Made by a program: the position numbers and the translations under genes. A stretch of DNA of 64,000 nt from an uncultured Rhodospirillales bacterium (lineage in GTDB: Bacteria > Pseudomonadota > Alphaproteobacteria > Reyranellales > Reyranellaceae): assembly GCA_902825855.1 (NCBI GenBank), contig CADECW010000011.1, positions 21,588 to 85,587 of the forward strand, given 5' to 3'. The notes under the pieces were generated by a model. The model was not told the origin of the DNA. It saw nothing but the letters and a program-made list of their open reading frames with translations, and did no database searches. Within the stretch, counting starts at the first letter, position 1. Every line of letters begins with the position of its first letter. Of this stretch, positions 42,276 to 51,107 are shown piece by piece.

Positions 42276-42598
42276 CCCTTCCGATGCACGGCGAGCCACA
42301 CCGTCGGTGGCTCGGCCTGCGTGGACTCGACGCGATGGCGGACGTGTGAGGGGATTTCGATCCAATCACCGGGCTTCATGTCGATCGTGACGTTGCCTTC
42401 TGCGAAGCGCAGGCGAGCGCCGCCGCTCAGCAGGACGACGAATTCGTCATCGGCCTGTTCATACCAGAAGCCGGGCGGACTGGCCTGCCCGGTCGAGACG
42501 ATGCGCTCGATGCGCACGCCCGCCCTGTCGACGAGAAGGTCGGTCTGCTCTTCAGACTGACGTGCGGGCTGCGCCGCGAACAGATTGCCGCGGCGCAG
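42272..42598 (-). CDS. Cupin protein with a likely non-ATG (CTG) start
   Basis: From the CTG at 42598 the product has 108 residues. The usual annotation would begin at the GTG at 42517 (81 residues, IERIVSTGQASPPGFWYEQ). Upstream codons, however, read RRGNLFAAQPARQSEEQ and DLLVDRAGVRIERIV, which resembles the conserved N-terminus of this cupin family, and no in-frame ATG, GTG or TTG exists before the stop at 42653-42655. GAGG lies six bases before the CTG and overlaps the stop of the upstream cupin gene. The conserved cupin segment DEFVVLLSGGARLRF and WIEIPSHVRHRVE give the fold. Metal ligands are partly present. Confidence 0.7.
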   Translation of the reverse strand: MRRGNLFAAQPARQSEEQTDLLVDRAGVRIERIVSTGQASPPGFWYEQADDEFVVLLSGGARLRFAEGNVTIDMKPGDWIEIPSHVRHRVESTQAEPPTVWLAVHRKG

Positions 42599-42606
42599 AC
42601 GTAGCC

Positions 42607-43038
42607 TCAGTTCTTGAAGCCTGCTGGTGCTTCGCAGGGCTTGGTGCCCAACTCACCCGGCACCGAGACTTCGAGGATCTCCATCTCGTCGGAGGTGCGG
42701 GTCTCGTTGTGAGGCAGGTAGCCCGGGATGAAGAGCGAATCGCCCTGCTCGACCTTGATCGTCTTGCCGTCCTCGAATTGCAGTTCGACCCAGCCCTTGA
42801 GGATGTAGATGAACTGGCCGTCGCACTCGTGATAGTGCCAGCCGGTCGGACGGCTGAGGCCCTGGGTCGCCGTCATCACCTGGGCGCGCATGTTGCCGGC
42901 GCTTGCTTCGGCGACGCCGAGGTCACGGTAGGTGAAGAACTCGCGCCGGCCCTTGACCAGCACGGGCTCGGCGTTGCGGCCGTGCGCGACCTTCTGCGCA
43001 GGCGCCTTGGCGGATTTCTTGGCGGCAGCGGATGGCAT
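42607..43038 (-). CDS. Cupin-domain protein
   Basis: 143 residues. The first cupin motif is GWHYHECDGQFIYILKG (about 80-96, two His and a Glu-like residue) and the second is FIPGYLPHNETRTSDEME. A metal-binding single-domain cupin, perhaps an isomerase or sensor. An upstream in-frame reading (starting MAIHSCRSRN) has no homology, so the ATG with GGGAGAAAGCA upstream is chosen. The N-terminal 30 residues are Ala/Lys-rich. The second cupin gene follows immediately, apparently coupled. Confidence 0.85.
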   Translation of the reverse strand: MPSAAAKKSAKAPAQKVAHGRNAEPVLVKGRREFFTYRDLGVAEASAGNMRAQVMTATQGLSRPTGWHYHECDGQFIYILKGWVELQFEDGKTIKVEQGDSLFIPGYLPHNETRTSDEMEILEVSVPGELGTKPCEAPAGFKN

Positions 43039-43365
43039 TGCTTTCTCCCTGGCGATGGCGAGGTACCGACAGTGTGCGGCGCGTATCCCCCTTCGGCAAT
43101 ACCGCTCTATCGCATTTCGGCTCCGACAGGAGTGGATAGCCATGGCCGTTCACGGATGCCCACAAAGGCCAGTGATTGCCGGGTCGATCGTCCGCTTGCG
43201 TACACGGCTCGCCGCCCTCGGCCAGTGCGAACCGGTACCCAACCTGTATAATCGGGACACACGATGGCCCTGGACGACACTCGTCTCCGCAACCTGAAAG
43301 CCCGGCCCGGAAAGTCAGTGCGCCTGATCGTGCAGTAGTTCGAACATGCTTTCCTGCCTTTTGAG
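43039..43365. other. Intergenic stretch with an apparent integrase 5' remnant
   Basis: About 330 bases between the cupin operon and the FkbM-like gene hold no complete gene. A TATAAT hexamer lies at 43247-43252. The only recognisable element is the short reading from 43264, described separately. The rest shows no tRNA or convincing repeat. Confidence 0.5.
43264..43338 (+). pseudogene. Possible 5' remnant of a tyrosine-type integrase (DUF4102-like N-terminus)
   Basis: The reading MALDDTRLRNLKARPGKSV resembles the conserved N-terminus of phage/island integrases of the DUF4102 type (MxLxDTxxRNxKP), then stops after 24 codons at TAG. The catalytic half is absent. If real, it marks an old integration site that was later deleted. 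Only about 14 residues support this, so it remains a lead. Confidence 0.4.
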
Positions 43366-44226
43366 ATGGGTGGATTTGGGCAAATGGACGACGAAACGAA
43401 GAATGCTTTCGTTCGGATGGAGCACTCGATACGGCGCAATGGTGGCTATCTGGCGCGGCGGGAGATCGAGAGTTTGCTGGAGCGTTACAGGATGGACCAG
43501 AAGCGCCTCGAACCATTCGGATTCAAGGTCTATAGCCAGAATGACGAGGATGGGATCATCGAAGAGATCTTCCGCCGCCTCGACGTCAAGACCGGGACCT
43601 TCTGCGAGATCGGTGTCGAGAACGGACTGGAGTGCAACACCCTGTACCTGATTCACAAAGGGTGGACAGGTGCGTGGATCGAAGCGGATTCGCGGCAGGC
43701 AGAGGCGATCAGAAGCAAGTTTGATACTTTGCTCAGCACGCGCCGACTGCAGGTGGCTATCGCGGCTGCCACTGCGGAGAACGTAAATCAGACCCTCGAG
43801 CAGTTCGGTCTTGGAGACATCGACTTCCTCTCAATCGATATCGACGGCAATGACATCCACCTCTTTCGCGCCCTGCGATCGGCACCAAAGGTGATCTGCA
43901 TTGAGTACAACGCCAAATTCCCGGCGAACATCAAGAAGGTGCAGGTTTACGACCCGCAACGAGCCTGGACGGGTACGGACTACATGGGATCGAGCCTGGC
44001 GTCTTTGAACGAGGTTGCGGAGCAAAAGGGCTATCGGCTGGTGGCAACCAACATCACTGGAGCGAACGCATTTTTCGTGAGGAATGATTTGGCCCAAGCG
44101 CTGTTCACGGAGAGCACCTCGCTCGAGTATCTCTACAACCCGCCTCGCTACTGGCTCTTGTTGGATCACTTCCTGAATATTGGCCATCGAGCGGACTTCG
44201 GCCCATACGAAGACCTGATAACTTGA
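43366..44226 (+). CDS. FkbM-like SAM-dependent methyltransferase
   Basis: 286 residues. The segments YSQNDEDGIIEEIF, FCEIGVENGLECNTLYLI (SAM-binding, Gly-rich loop near 82-99) and LGDIDFLSIDIDGNDIHLFRAL (acidic motif) match FkbM-family methyltransferases, which methylate sugars or small molecules. The codon use is visibly more A/T-rich than surrounding genes. A second ATG lies six codons later (43384) and could be the true start. No glycan cluster is present in the window. Position after an integrase remnant fits horizontal arrival. Confidence 0.8.
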   Translation: MGGFGQMDDETKNAFVRMEHSIRRNGGYLARREIESLLERYRMDQKRLEPFGFKVYSQNDEDGIIEEIFRRLDVKTGTFCEIGVENGLECNTLYLIHKGWTGAWIEADSRQAEAIRSKFDTLLSTRRLQVAIAAATAENVNQTLEQFGLGDIDFLSIDIDGNDIHLFRALRSAPKVICIEYNAKFPANIKKVQVYDPQRAWTGTDYMGSSLASLNEVAEQKGYRLVATNITGANAFFVRNDLAQALFTESTSLEYLYNPPRYWLLLDHFLNIGHRADFGPYEDLIT

Positions 44227-44333
44227 GGAGAGATCGCCTGACGAGGCGCGTGCCTTGGACCTGCTGTGTACGACGAGTGGGATCGCGTTGGCGGCATCCA
44301 CGAACTGACCGCATCGCCAGCAGCTCCAAACAC

Positions 44334-44363
44334 TTGATCTCCACGGAAACTGCGTATTATACT
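44334..44363 (+). promoter_or_regulatory. Sigma-70-like promoter candidate for the 27-aa membrane protein
   Basis: TTGATC and TATACT are 18 bases apart, close to the -35/-10 consensus. They lie about 54 bases before the microprotein ATG. Unusually clear for this G+C-rich region. Confidence 0.45.
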
Positions 44364-44416
44364 CTCGGCACTACGCTCGCTGCGCGTGTGGATCGGCGAC
44401 CGACTAGGAGTCGATC

Positions 44417-44500
44417 ATGCACGCGGATGAAGCATTGCCCTTGCTGGGCGTCATTTTGATCCTGCTGGGCGTTGCGGTCGTAGCTGTTTACATCGTGTAA
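44417..44500 (+). CDS. Predicted 27-aa single-helix membrane microprotein
   Basis: The frame reads MHADEALPLLGVILILLGVA and ends in VVAVYIV: one long hydrophobic helix after a short acidic N-terminus. AGGAG sits eight bases upstream and a promoter-like pair is placed about 54 bases before it. It lies in an otherwise gene-free stretch beside the FkbM-like gene. No family recognised; plausible as a small membrane regulator or toxin-like peptide, unproven. Confidence 0.5.
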   Translation: MHADEALPLLGVILILLGVAVVAVYIV

Positions 44501-44740
44501 CGGACTGCGAACTCCAAGGGTAGGCGCTGTCGCGCGTCCGCGCGCGGGCCTGCTCAGTGGGGTCGGAAGACCATCCCCCAAGGAACCTGCACGAAATTTG
44601 ACGCGCCGGCTGTCAGCTGCCTCGATGGGCACGCTCTACATTGGAGGTGAGACCCAGGAACTTTTTTGACTGCCGAGAGCAACTGCCGGTCATCGGGCTG
44701 GTTGTACCGCTGCAACCAGGGCAGTGCAGACACCTCGAAC

Positions 44741-44989
44741 GTGCTTGACCAGAAGCCTATAGGGGCGGAACGCCGCCTGAAAACACCGCTTATCGTCCTG
44801 ATGGCCCTGCTCGCGTTTCCCTTTTCGGCGTGCTCGCCAGCGCGGCGGCAATCGATGGCGCATCTCCCGGTGTCGGTCGAGTTGGCGGCTCCCTGCCCAG
44901 GCGAAGGCGGCATGCCGAGATTCATCGACCAGGAAGCCGTCCTCATGACAAGCCAGCTTCGAGCCACCGGCACCCAATGCAGGAAATAG
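44741..44989 (+). CDS. Possible small lipoprotein
   Basis: An 82-residue reading from GTG encodes RRLKTPLIVLMALLAFPFSAC, a lipobox-like FSAC following a basic and hydrophobic stretch, then a Pro/Ser-rich mature part. An ATG at 44801 begins inside the hydrophobic segment. There is no strong Shine-Dalgarno. It lies in the A/T-richer patch and may be a decayed or novel lipoprotein. Confidence 0.4.
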   Translation: MLDQKPIGAERRLKTPLIVLMALLAFPFSACSPARRQSMAHLPVSVELAAPCPGEGGMPRFIDQEAVLMTSQLRATGTQCRK

Positions 44990-45130
44990 ACGGCAGGGCG
45001 ACTCTCATAGGTCGATGTGGATGACGTGCGACGGCGCCCGAGGCACCCCTGGGGGCGGGAGTTTCTTCACGGCAGCGGGAACAATGTGGTACGGCCCTTG
45101 TCGCCGTCCATTGCGCTGAAAGTCCGACCC

Positions 45131-46588
45131 ATGTCCCTTGCCCTGCCGTTCCAGACCGCCAAGCAGCTCGCTGCCGCGGTCCGGAAGAAGAAGATCGGCT
45201 GCCTTGAGCTGCTCGACCTCTATCTCAGGCGGGTCGAGGCCTATAACCCCGAGCTCAACGCCATCGTCGCAACCGACATCGAGGGAGCACGCAAGCAAGC
45301 CAAGGCGGCCGACAAGGCCCTGAAGGCCGGAAGGAAGCTCGGGCCCCTGCACGGCGTACCGATGACCATCAAGGAATCCTACGACGTCGCCGGCTTGCCG
45401 ACGACCTGGGGTCATCCCGCCTTCAAGGAAACTATCGTCAAGCAGAACGCCGTAGTGGTGCAGCGCATGATCGATGCCGGCGTCACGCTGTTCGGCAAGA
45501 CAAACGTGCCGCTGAACCTCGCCGACTGGCAGAGCTACAACGAGGTCTACGGCTCGACCAACAATCCGTGGGACCTGTCGCGCACGCCGGGTGGCTCCTC
45601 CGGCGGTTCCGGCGCGGCGCTGGCTGCCGGATTGACCGGTATCGAAGCTGGCAGCGACATCGGCGGCTCGATCCGCAATCCCGCATCGTATAACGGCGTC
45701 TGGGGCCACAAGCCGACCTGGGGAGTGGTCTCGCCGCGTGGCCATGCGCTGAACGGCCGGGTGGCGCAGGCCGACATCAGCGTATGCGGGCCACTGGCGC
45801 GCGGGGCGGAAGATCTCGAGATCGCCATGGACATTATGGCCGGACCCGACTCGATCGACGGCCGCGGCTGGACGCTCACCCTGCCACGGTCGAAGAAGAA
45901 GAAGCTGCGCGACTTCAAGGTCGCCGTGCTGCTCTCCGATCGCAATGCCGAGGTCGACCATTCGGTGCAGTCGGCGATCCAGAAGCTGGCCGACTTCCTG
46001 GGCAGGAAGAAGGTGAAGTTGAGCGACAAGGCGCGGCCGGCCATAGACACCGCGGAGCTGAACGACGTGTATGTCCGCATGCTGCGGGCGACGACTTCGG
46101 GGCGGCTGAGCGATCCTGAGTTTCAGGAGGCGCAACGCGATGTCGCCGCCCTGCCCGACGACGACCGGAGCTACTTTGCCCAGATGCAGCGCGGCAACAC
46201 ACTGTCGCATCGCAGTTGGACCCAGCTCAACGAGAAGCGCCATCGCATGCGGCTCGCCTGGGACGCCTTCTTCAGCGACTACGACCTGATGATCGCCCCG
46301 GTGGCGCAGACGGCGGCTTTCCCGCACGACCAGAAGACCATCCGCCACGAGCGCACGATCGTGGTCAACAACAAGAAGCTGCCGGTCGTCGACCAGATCT
46401 TCTGGGCGGGCTACGCCAGCATCACGCTTCTGCCGGCAACGGCGGCACCCGTCGGCGAGACCAGGGAAGGTTTGCCGATCGGCGTCCAGATCATCGGGCC
46501 TCAGTACGCCGACTTCTCGACCATCGCCTTCGCCAAGCTGCTGGAGAAGGAATATCGCGGCTTCGAGCCGCCGCCGGCCTACAGCTGA
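45131..46588 (+). CDS. Amidase (amidase signature family)
   Basis: 485 residues. The catalytic triad is visible: Lys in [12 protein letters not shown] (about 77-88), cis-Ser in [12 protein letters not shown] and the nucleophile Ser in [13 protein letters not shown] (about 173-185). The enzyme hydrolyses a small amide or carbamate. The chosen ATG starts [13 protein letters not shown]; the longer reading upstream is not family-like. Followed 17 bp later by the apt-like gene. Substrate unknown. Confidence 0.94.
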   Translation: MSLALPFQTAKQLAAAVRKKKIGCLELLDLYLRRVEAYNPELNAIVATDIEGARKQAKAADKALKAGRKLGPLHGVPMTIKESYDVAGLPTTWGHPAFKETIVKQNAVVVQRMIDAGVTLFGKTNVPLNLADWQSYNEVYGSTNNPWDLSRTPGGSSGGSGAALAAGLTGIEAGSDIGGSIRNPASYNGVWGHKPTWGVVSPRGHALNGRVAQADISVCGPLARGAEDLEIAMDIMAGPDSIDGRGWTLTLPRSKKKKLRDFKVAVLLSDRNAEVDHSVQSAIQKLADFLGRKKVKLSDKARPAIDTAELNDVYVRMLRATTSGRLSDPEFQEAQRDVAALPDDDRSYFAQMQRGNTLSHRSWTQLNEKRHRMRLAWDAFFSDYDLMIAPVAQTAAFPHDQKTIRHERTIVVNNKKLPVVDQIFWAGYASITLLPATAAPVGETREGLPIGVQIIGPQYADFSTIAFAKLLEKEYRGFEPPPAYS

Positions 46589-46605
46589 GGACCAGGAGAC
46601 AGAAT

Positions 46606-47130
46606 GTGAGCGACATCGACCTCAAGAAGCACATCCGCTCGATTCCGGATTTTCCCAAGCCGGGCATCCTGTTCTACGACATCTCGACACTGCTGGCGCA
46701 TCCCAAGGCCTGGCACGCGACCATCGAGCGGCTGGCCGACCGGCTGCGGCCCTACAAGTGCGACGTGCTGGCGGGCATCGAATCGCGCGGCTTCCTGCTG
46801 GCCGCGCCGCTCGCCATTGCCTTGGGAACGGGCTTCGTGATGCTGCGCAAGCAGGGCAAGCTGCCGGGCACCACGGTGCGCCACACCTACGCACTCGAAT
46901 ACGGCACCGATACGATCGAGATCCAGCAGGACGCCATCGGCAAGGGCACGCGGGTGGCGCTGGTCGACGATCTCCTGGCGACCGGTGGCACCATGGCCGC
47001 TGCGGTGACCCTCCTGGAAAATGTCGGCGGCGTCGTGCCGGCTGCTGCCTGCATCATCGAGCTGACTTTCCTCGAGGGCCGCAAGAAGCTGAAGGTCCCG
47101 GTCGAGACCCTGCTGCAATACGACACGTGA
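46606..47130 (+). CDS. apt: Adenine phosphoribosyltransferase
   Basis: 174 residues. The N-terminal [18 protein letters not shown] and the PRPP-binding loop [14 protein letters not shown] (about 120-133) are the Apt signatures. It salvages adenine to AMP. The start is GTG (GTGAGCGAC); the ATG one base before is followed by an immediate stop in its own frame. It is probably co-transcribed with the amidase. Ordinary gene with the usual length. Confidence 0.94.
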   Translation: MSDIDLKKHIRSIPDFPKPGILFYDISTLLAHPKAWHATIERLADRLRPYKCDVLAGIESRGFLLAAPLAIALGTGFVMLRKQGKLPGTTVRHTYALEYGTDTIEIQQDAIGKGTRVALVDDLLATGGTMAAAVTLLENVGGVVPAAACIIELTFLEGRKKLKVPVETLLQYDT

Positions 47131-47298
47131 CGGGAGCGAGTTTCTTCACGTGCGCCACCGCGATCACGTCTTGCCGCACTGCAGCACACAGGAAGCTGCA
47201 ATCAGCGAAATCGTCGCCCGGGTGGCGAGGCGGCCCAGTGTCTAACTTGAAGAACGCCCTCTCTCCGCCATGCTACCATGACGGCGGGAGGTTCTTAG

Positions 47299-48390
47299 AT
47301 GGTTTCGGTACCCGAGTGCTTTTCCGAGAGCTACGCCGAGGCGCGACCCAAGTACTGCAGCGCCGCGGCCGCCTGCGGCGGCGAGATCCGATCGTGGCTC
47401 AATCCCAACGGGCGCGGACCGACCGGCGAGGCGCTCTATCTCGACACGGCCCGGTTCGGCCCGCGCGACGCGCCCAACATGCTGGTGCTGATAGCCGGCA
47501 CGCATGGCGTCGAAGGCCATTGCGGCTCGGGCGCACAGATTGCCTGGCTGCGCAACGGCGGACCCGAGAAGCTGCCCAGGGACACCGGCGCAATCCTCAT
47601 CCATGCCATCAACCCGCACGGCTTCGCCTGGACGCGGCGAGTGACCGAGGACAACGTCGACCTCAACCGCAACTTCGTCGACCACGACAAGGCCTATCCG
47701 AGGAACGAGGGCTATGTCGCGTTGGCCGATGCCGTCCTGCCGACCGAGTGGAACGACACGACGCTGGCCGAGACTGATCGCGTATTCGCCGCCTACGCCC
47801 AGAAGCACGGCGCCTTCGGTCTGCAGGGGGCGATCACCGGCGGGCAGTACACCCATGCCGACGGCATCTTCTTCGGCGGCAACAGGCCGACCTGGAGCAA
47901 CCGCACCGTGCGCGCCATTGCCCGCGCCGAGCTCTCGCAGGCGCGGCAGGTTGCCGTGATCGACTTCCATACCGGCCTCGGTCCATTCGGCCATGGTGAA
48001 CTGATCTGTGCCGTTCCGCCGACATCGAAGTCCTTCCCTCGCGCCAAGGCGTGGTACGGCGACGAAATGACGTCGCCCGAAGGCGGCACGTCGACCTCAG
48101 CGATCGTGGTCGGCATCATGACCGACGCCTTCCCGCAGGAACTGCCCGATGCCCAGGTGACGCCGATTGCCATCGAGTACGGCACCTATGCCGTGCCCGA
48201 GGTGCTGCGCGCCGTGCGTGCCGACAACTGGTTGCACCAACGCGGCGACCTCGCCTCGGCGCTGGGCCGCGAATTGAAGGCCGACATGAAGGAACGCTTC
48301 TTCCCGTCCGGCGACAAATGGCGCGAGATGGTGTGGGCCCGCGCCGACCAGACGATAGGCTGGGCGCTCAAGGGAATGCGGGGCGAATGA
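47299..48390 (+). CDS. DUF2817 M14-like metallopeptidase
   Basis: 363 residues. Zinc-binding residues lie in LIAGTHGVEGHCGSGAQ (HxxE near 67-71) and in DFHTGLGPFGH (third His). DLNRNFVDHD fits the M14-related family. DUF2817 proteins are believed to be aspartoacylase/carboxypeptidase-like. The GGGAGG upstream gives a good start. Cytoplasmic. It ends 21 bp before the patatin gene and may be co-transcribed with it. Confidence 0.86.
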   Translation: MVSVPECFSESYAEARPKYCSAAAACGGEIRSWLNPNGRGPTGEALYLDTARFGPRDAPNMLVLIAGTHGVEGHCGSGAQIAWLRNGGPEKLPRDTGAILIHAINPHGFAWTRRVTEDNVDLNRNFVDHDKAYPRNEGYVALADAVLPTEWNDTTLAETDRVFAAYAQKHGAFGLQGAITGGQYTHADGIFFGGNRPTWSNRTVRAIARAELSQARQVAVIDFHTGLGPFGHGELICAVPPTSKSFPRAKAWYGDEMTSPEGGTSTSAIVVGIMTDAFPQELPDAQVTPIAIEYGTYAVPEVLRAVRADNWLHQRGDLASALGRELKADMKERFFPSGDKWREMVWARADQTIGWALKGMRGE

Positions 48391-48411
48391 CGAGGCCGAC
48401 GTGAGGATGGG

Positions 48412-50226
48412 ATGAGCATCGTCACGCCTGGCGACAACCCGGCAAGGCAACGCCTTCGCAAGGCCCTGCAGCGCGCGCCATTGTTCGCCGATCTCGAGGC
48501 GCACAGCATGGCCGCGGTCGAGCGCGAGCTGACCCTGCTGGTGCTGCCGGGCGGCGCGCCGCTGTTCCGCCAGGGCGAGCCGGCCGACGCCGTATACGTC
48601 GTGGCAAGCGGCTGCCTTGGTGTGTTCCGTCACGAGGACGAGGGCAGCGCCGAAGAGCCGCTGCTGATGGCCGAGATCCCGCCCGGCAACATCGTCGGCG
48701 AGATGTCGCTGCTGTCGCACAGCCTGCGCACGCGCAGCGTCGCTGCATTGCGCGACAGCGAGGTCTGGCGCCTGGCGCGCAGCAGCTTCGACCAGCTGAC
48801 CTCCCGCCATCCGGAAGTGCTGCCGACCTTGATGCGCAGCGTCGCGGTGCGCAACGCCATGGGGCCGACCAAGCGTCGTCGCCAGCCGCGCACCTTCGCC
48901 ATCCTGCCGACCGGCGTCTCGACGCCGGCGGCACGGTTTTCCGTCATGCTGGCGGCGGCGCTGGGCCGGATCGGCAGCCAGGTCCAGATGCTCGGCTCCG
49001 AATCGATGGACCGCGACCCCGAGTGGTTCGCGCGCTGCGAGACCGAGTCGGCCTTCGTGCTCTATCGGGCCGATCCCACTGCAACCGAATGGACCGAGCT
49101 CTGCCTGCGCCAGGCCGATTGCCTGGTCGTGGTGCGCGCAGCCGACGACGACCTGCCGACACGCCTGCCCTTCGAGATCGAGACGGTGCAGTCCGGCGCC
49201 GTCTTCCATCGGCGCCGCGAACTCGTGCTGCTGCATGAGGGTCATGATCCCAAACCCGGCACGACGGCGCCGATGCTGGCCGGCGGCCTCTACGGCCAGC
49301 ATCACCATGTGCGGCTCGACATCCCCGCCGACGTCGATCGGCTGGCGCGCCTGCTGACCGGCCACGCGGTCGGTATCGTCATGGCGGGCGGCGGGGCGCG
49401 CGCCTTCACTCATATCGGCGTCGTCAAGGCGCTGCACGCCGCGGGCGTGCCGATCGACCAGGTCGGCGGTACCAGCATGGGCGCCATCGTGGCGGCGAGC
49501 GTGGCCTCGCGCTGGAACGAGGAGGAGATCGCCAACCACTTCCGCTCGGCATTCGTCGATTCCAATCCGCTGAGCGACTACACGCTGCCGTTGATCTCGC
49601 TCTATGCCGGACGGCGCGTGACACGACTGCTACGAATGTCGTTCGGCGAGAAGGAGATAGAAGACCTGATCCTGCCGTTCTACTGCGTCACGGCGAACCT
49701 CACGACCTCGAACGCCGACATTCACACGGTCGGCAAGCTGTGGCGCTGGCTGCGCGCCTCGGTGTCGATCCCGGGCGTCATTCCGCCGTTCAACGAGGCG
49801 GGCGAGGTCCATGTCGACGGCGGCGTCATCGACAACTTCCCGGTGCGTGCGATGCGACGCACCGGACGCGGCTTCACCATCGGAGTCGACATCGACACCG
49901 GCGGCGCCCTGGCCGCGGGCGCCGGCGTCATGGAACCATGGTCGGCCTGGCAGTTCTTCCGCCGCCTGATCTGGAAGCGCAAGGAGACGCTGCCGATCCC
50001 CTCGATCGTCGCCATCCTGTTGCGCTCCGCCCTGGTCGCGAGCGCCGCCCGCGCCGTCGAGGACCGTCAGGCGGCCGACCTCCTGATCGTTCCGCCGATG
50101 ACCCACATCGACCTGCTCGACTGGACGAGCTTCGATGCCGCCATCGAGGTCGGCTATCGCACCACAATGGAGGCGCTCGACAAGGCCAAGACCACCCCGA
50201 CGGGAGCACGCCTCTTCCTCGCGTAG
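48412..50226 (+). CDS. Cyclic-nucleotide-binding/patatin-like phospholipase
   Basis: 604 residues. The N-terminal cyclic-nucleotide-binding domain (LFRQGEPADAVYVVASG, GNIVGEMSLLSHSLRTRSV, roughly residues 20-140) is followed by a linker and a patatin domain with GGGARAFTHIG (oxyanion hole, about 326-336), the nucleophile elbow GTSMG and the acidic DGG in VDGGVIDN. This is the NTE-type layout, so a cAMP- or cGMP-tuned lysophospholipase is likely, at the inner membrane. It is cytoplasmic by sequence. The ArsR operon begins 61 bp later. Confidence 0.92.
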   Translation: MSIVTPGDNPARQRLRKALQRAPLFADLEAHSMAAVERELTLLVLPGGAPLFRQGEPADAVYVVASGCLGVFRHEDEGSAEEPLLMAEIPPGNIVGEMSLLSHSLRTRSVAALRDSEVWRLARSSFDQLTSRHPEVLPTLMRSVAVRNAMGPTKRRRQPRTFAILPTGVSTPAARFSVMLAAALGRIGSQVQMLGSESMDRDPEWFARCETESAFVLYRADPTATEWTELCLRQADCLVVVRAADDDLPTRLPFEIETVQSGAVFHRRRELVLLHEGHDPKPGTTAPMLAGGLYGQHHHVRLDIPADVDRLARLLTGHAVGIVMAGGGARAFTHIGVVKALHAAGVPIDQVGGTSMGAIVAASVASRWNEEEIANHFRSAFVDSNPLSDYTLPLISLYAGRRVTRLLRMSFGEKEIEDLILPFYCVTANLTTSNADIHTVGKLWRWLRASVSIPGVIPPFNEAGEVHVDGGVIDNFPVRAMRRTGRGFTIGVDIDTGGALAAGAGVMEPWSAWQFFRRLIWKRKETLPIPSIVAILLRSALVASAARAVEDRQAADLLIVPPMTHIDLLDWTSFDAAIEVGYRTTMEALDKAKTTPTGARLFLA

Positions 50227-50287
50227 CGTTCCGAGTCTCCCGAAGATGGCTTGACTTCTCCGTCGAACGCCCATCTTATTTCACCAA

Positions 50288-50650
50288 ATGGTTAATAAAG
50301 ATCTCGATCGGCTGGGCACCACGTTGCATGCGCTGAGCGACCCGACGCGACGCGCCATCCTGGCGCGCCTGGCACTCGGCGAAAGCGCGGTCGGCGAGCT
50401 CGCCGAGCCGTTCGCCATGACCCTTCCCGCGATCTCCAAGCATCTGAAGGTGCTGGAGCGGGCCGGCCTGATCGAGCGCGGCCGCGAGGCCCAGCGTCGG
50501 CCGTGCCGGCTCGTGGCCGAGCCGCTGCGCGAGGTGCTGGAATGGGTCTCGGACTACCGCCAGTTTTGGGATCGGCGGCTTGATCGGCTCGAGGCATATC
50601 TGGACAAGGGCCAGGAGAAAGGAAGGAAGCGTGCACGCAAACGCAAATGA
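50288..50650 (+). CDS. ArsR-family transcriptional regulator
   Basis: 120 residues with a winged helix: LHALSDPTRRAILARL, VGELAEPFAMTLPAISKHLKVLERAGLI and an Arg/Lys-rich tail. No clear metal ligands are present, so the ligand is unknown. The overlapping AHSA1 gene (20 bases) fits the well-known ArsR-AHSA1 pairing. The group of four genes (regulator, AHSA1, NTF2-like, MFS) is one operon. No obvious operator is visible in the short gap upstream. Confidence 0.93.
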   Translation: MVNKDLDRLGTTLHALSDPTRRAILARLALGESAVGELAEPFAMTLPAISKHLKVLERAGLIERGREAQRRPCRLVAEPLREVLEWVSDYRQFWDRRLDRLEAYLDKGQEKGRKRARKRK

Positions 50651-51107
50651 CGCGCTGTGGGCGGTTCGCGACTTCACGCTGAGGCGCCATTTCAACGCCC
50701 CACGGACGGTGGTCTTCCGCGCCTTCGTCGAGCCCGAGCACATGCAGCATTGGTGGGCACCGCGCGGCTTCACCATGCTCTCGTGTACGCTCGACCTGCG
50801 TGAAGGCGGCGCCTGGCGCATGCGCATCAAGTCGGATGAGACCGGCGCGGTCCAGACCGAGGTCGGGGTCTATCGCGAGATCAGCGAGCCCGAGCGGCTC
50901 TCCTTCACTCACGCCTGGGTGCGCGGCAACGGCACGCTGACACCGACGACGCTGGTCACCGTGCGCTTCAGCGAGTGGCAGGGCGGGACCGAAGTGAGCT
51001 TCCACCAGGAGGATTTCGCCACCACGGCAGCCTGCCAGTCGCATGCCGAGGGCTGGTCGACCTCGCTCGGCAAGCTCACTGCCTATTTCGGAAAAGGAAA
51101 GCCATGA
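50631..51107 (+). CDS. AHSA1/SRPBCC domain protein
   Basis: 158 residues beginning with a GTG inside the end of the ArsR gene; GGAAGGAAGC lies just upstream. FTLRRHFNAPRTVVFRAFVEPEHMQHWWAPRGF and GTEVSFHQEDFATT belong to the AHSA1 family (Bet-v1-like fold), which binds hydrophobic ligands or acts as a hydrolase activator. It usually pairs with ArsR, as here. The NTF2-like gene overlaps its stop by four bases. Ligand unknown. Confidence 0.9.
   Translation: MHANANDALWAVRDFTLRRHFNAPRTVVFRAFVEPEHMQHWWAPRGFTMLSCTLDLREGGAWRMRIKSDETGAVQTEVGVYREISEPERLSFTHAWVRGNGTLTPTTLVTVRFSEWQGGTEVSFHQEDFATTAACQSHAEGWSTSLGKLTAYFGKGKP

Noticed and set aside
43247..43252. TATAAT hexamer before the integrase remnant
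   Set aside because: No acceptable -35 element at the right distance, so I do not call a promoter.
43107..43439. 110-codon frame on the minus strand near the integrase remnant
   Set aside because: No homology, crosses the start of the FkbM-like gene and has no ribosome site.
44223..44459. 78-codon frame after the FkbM-like gene
   Set aside because: Arg/Ser/Cys-rich composition typical of a noncoding frame; the shorter microprotein frame has better signals.
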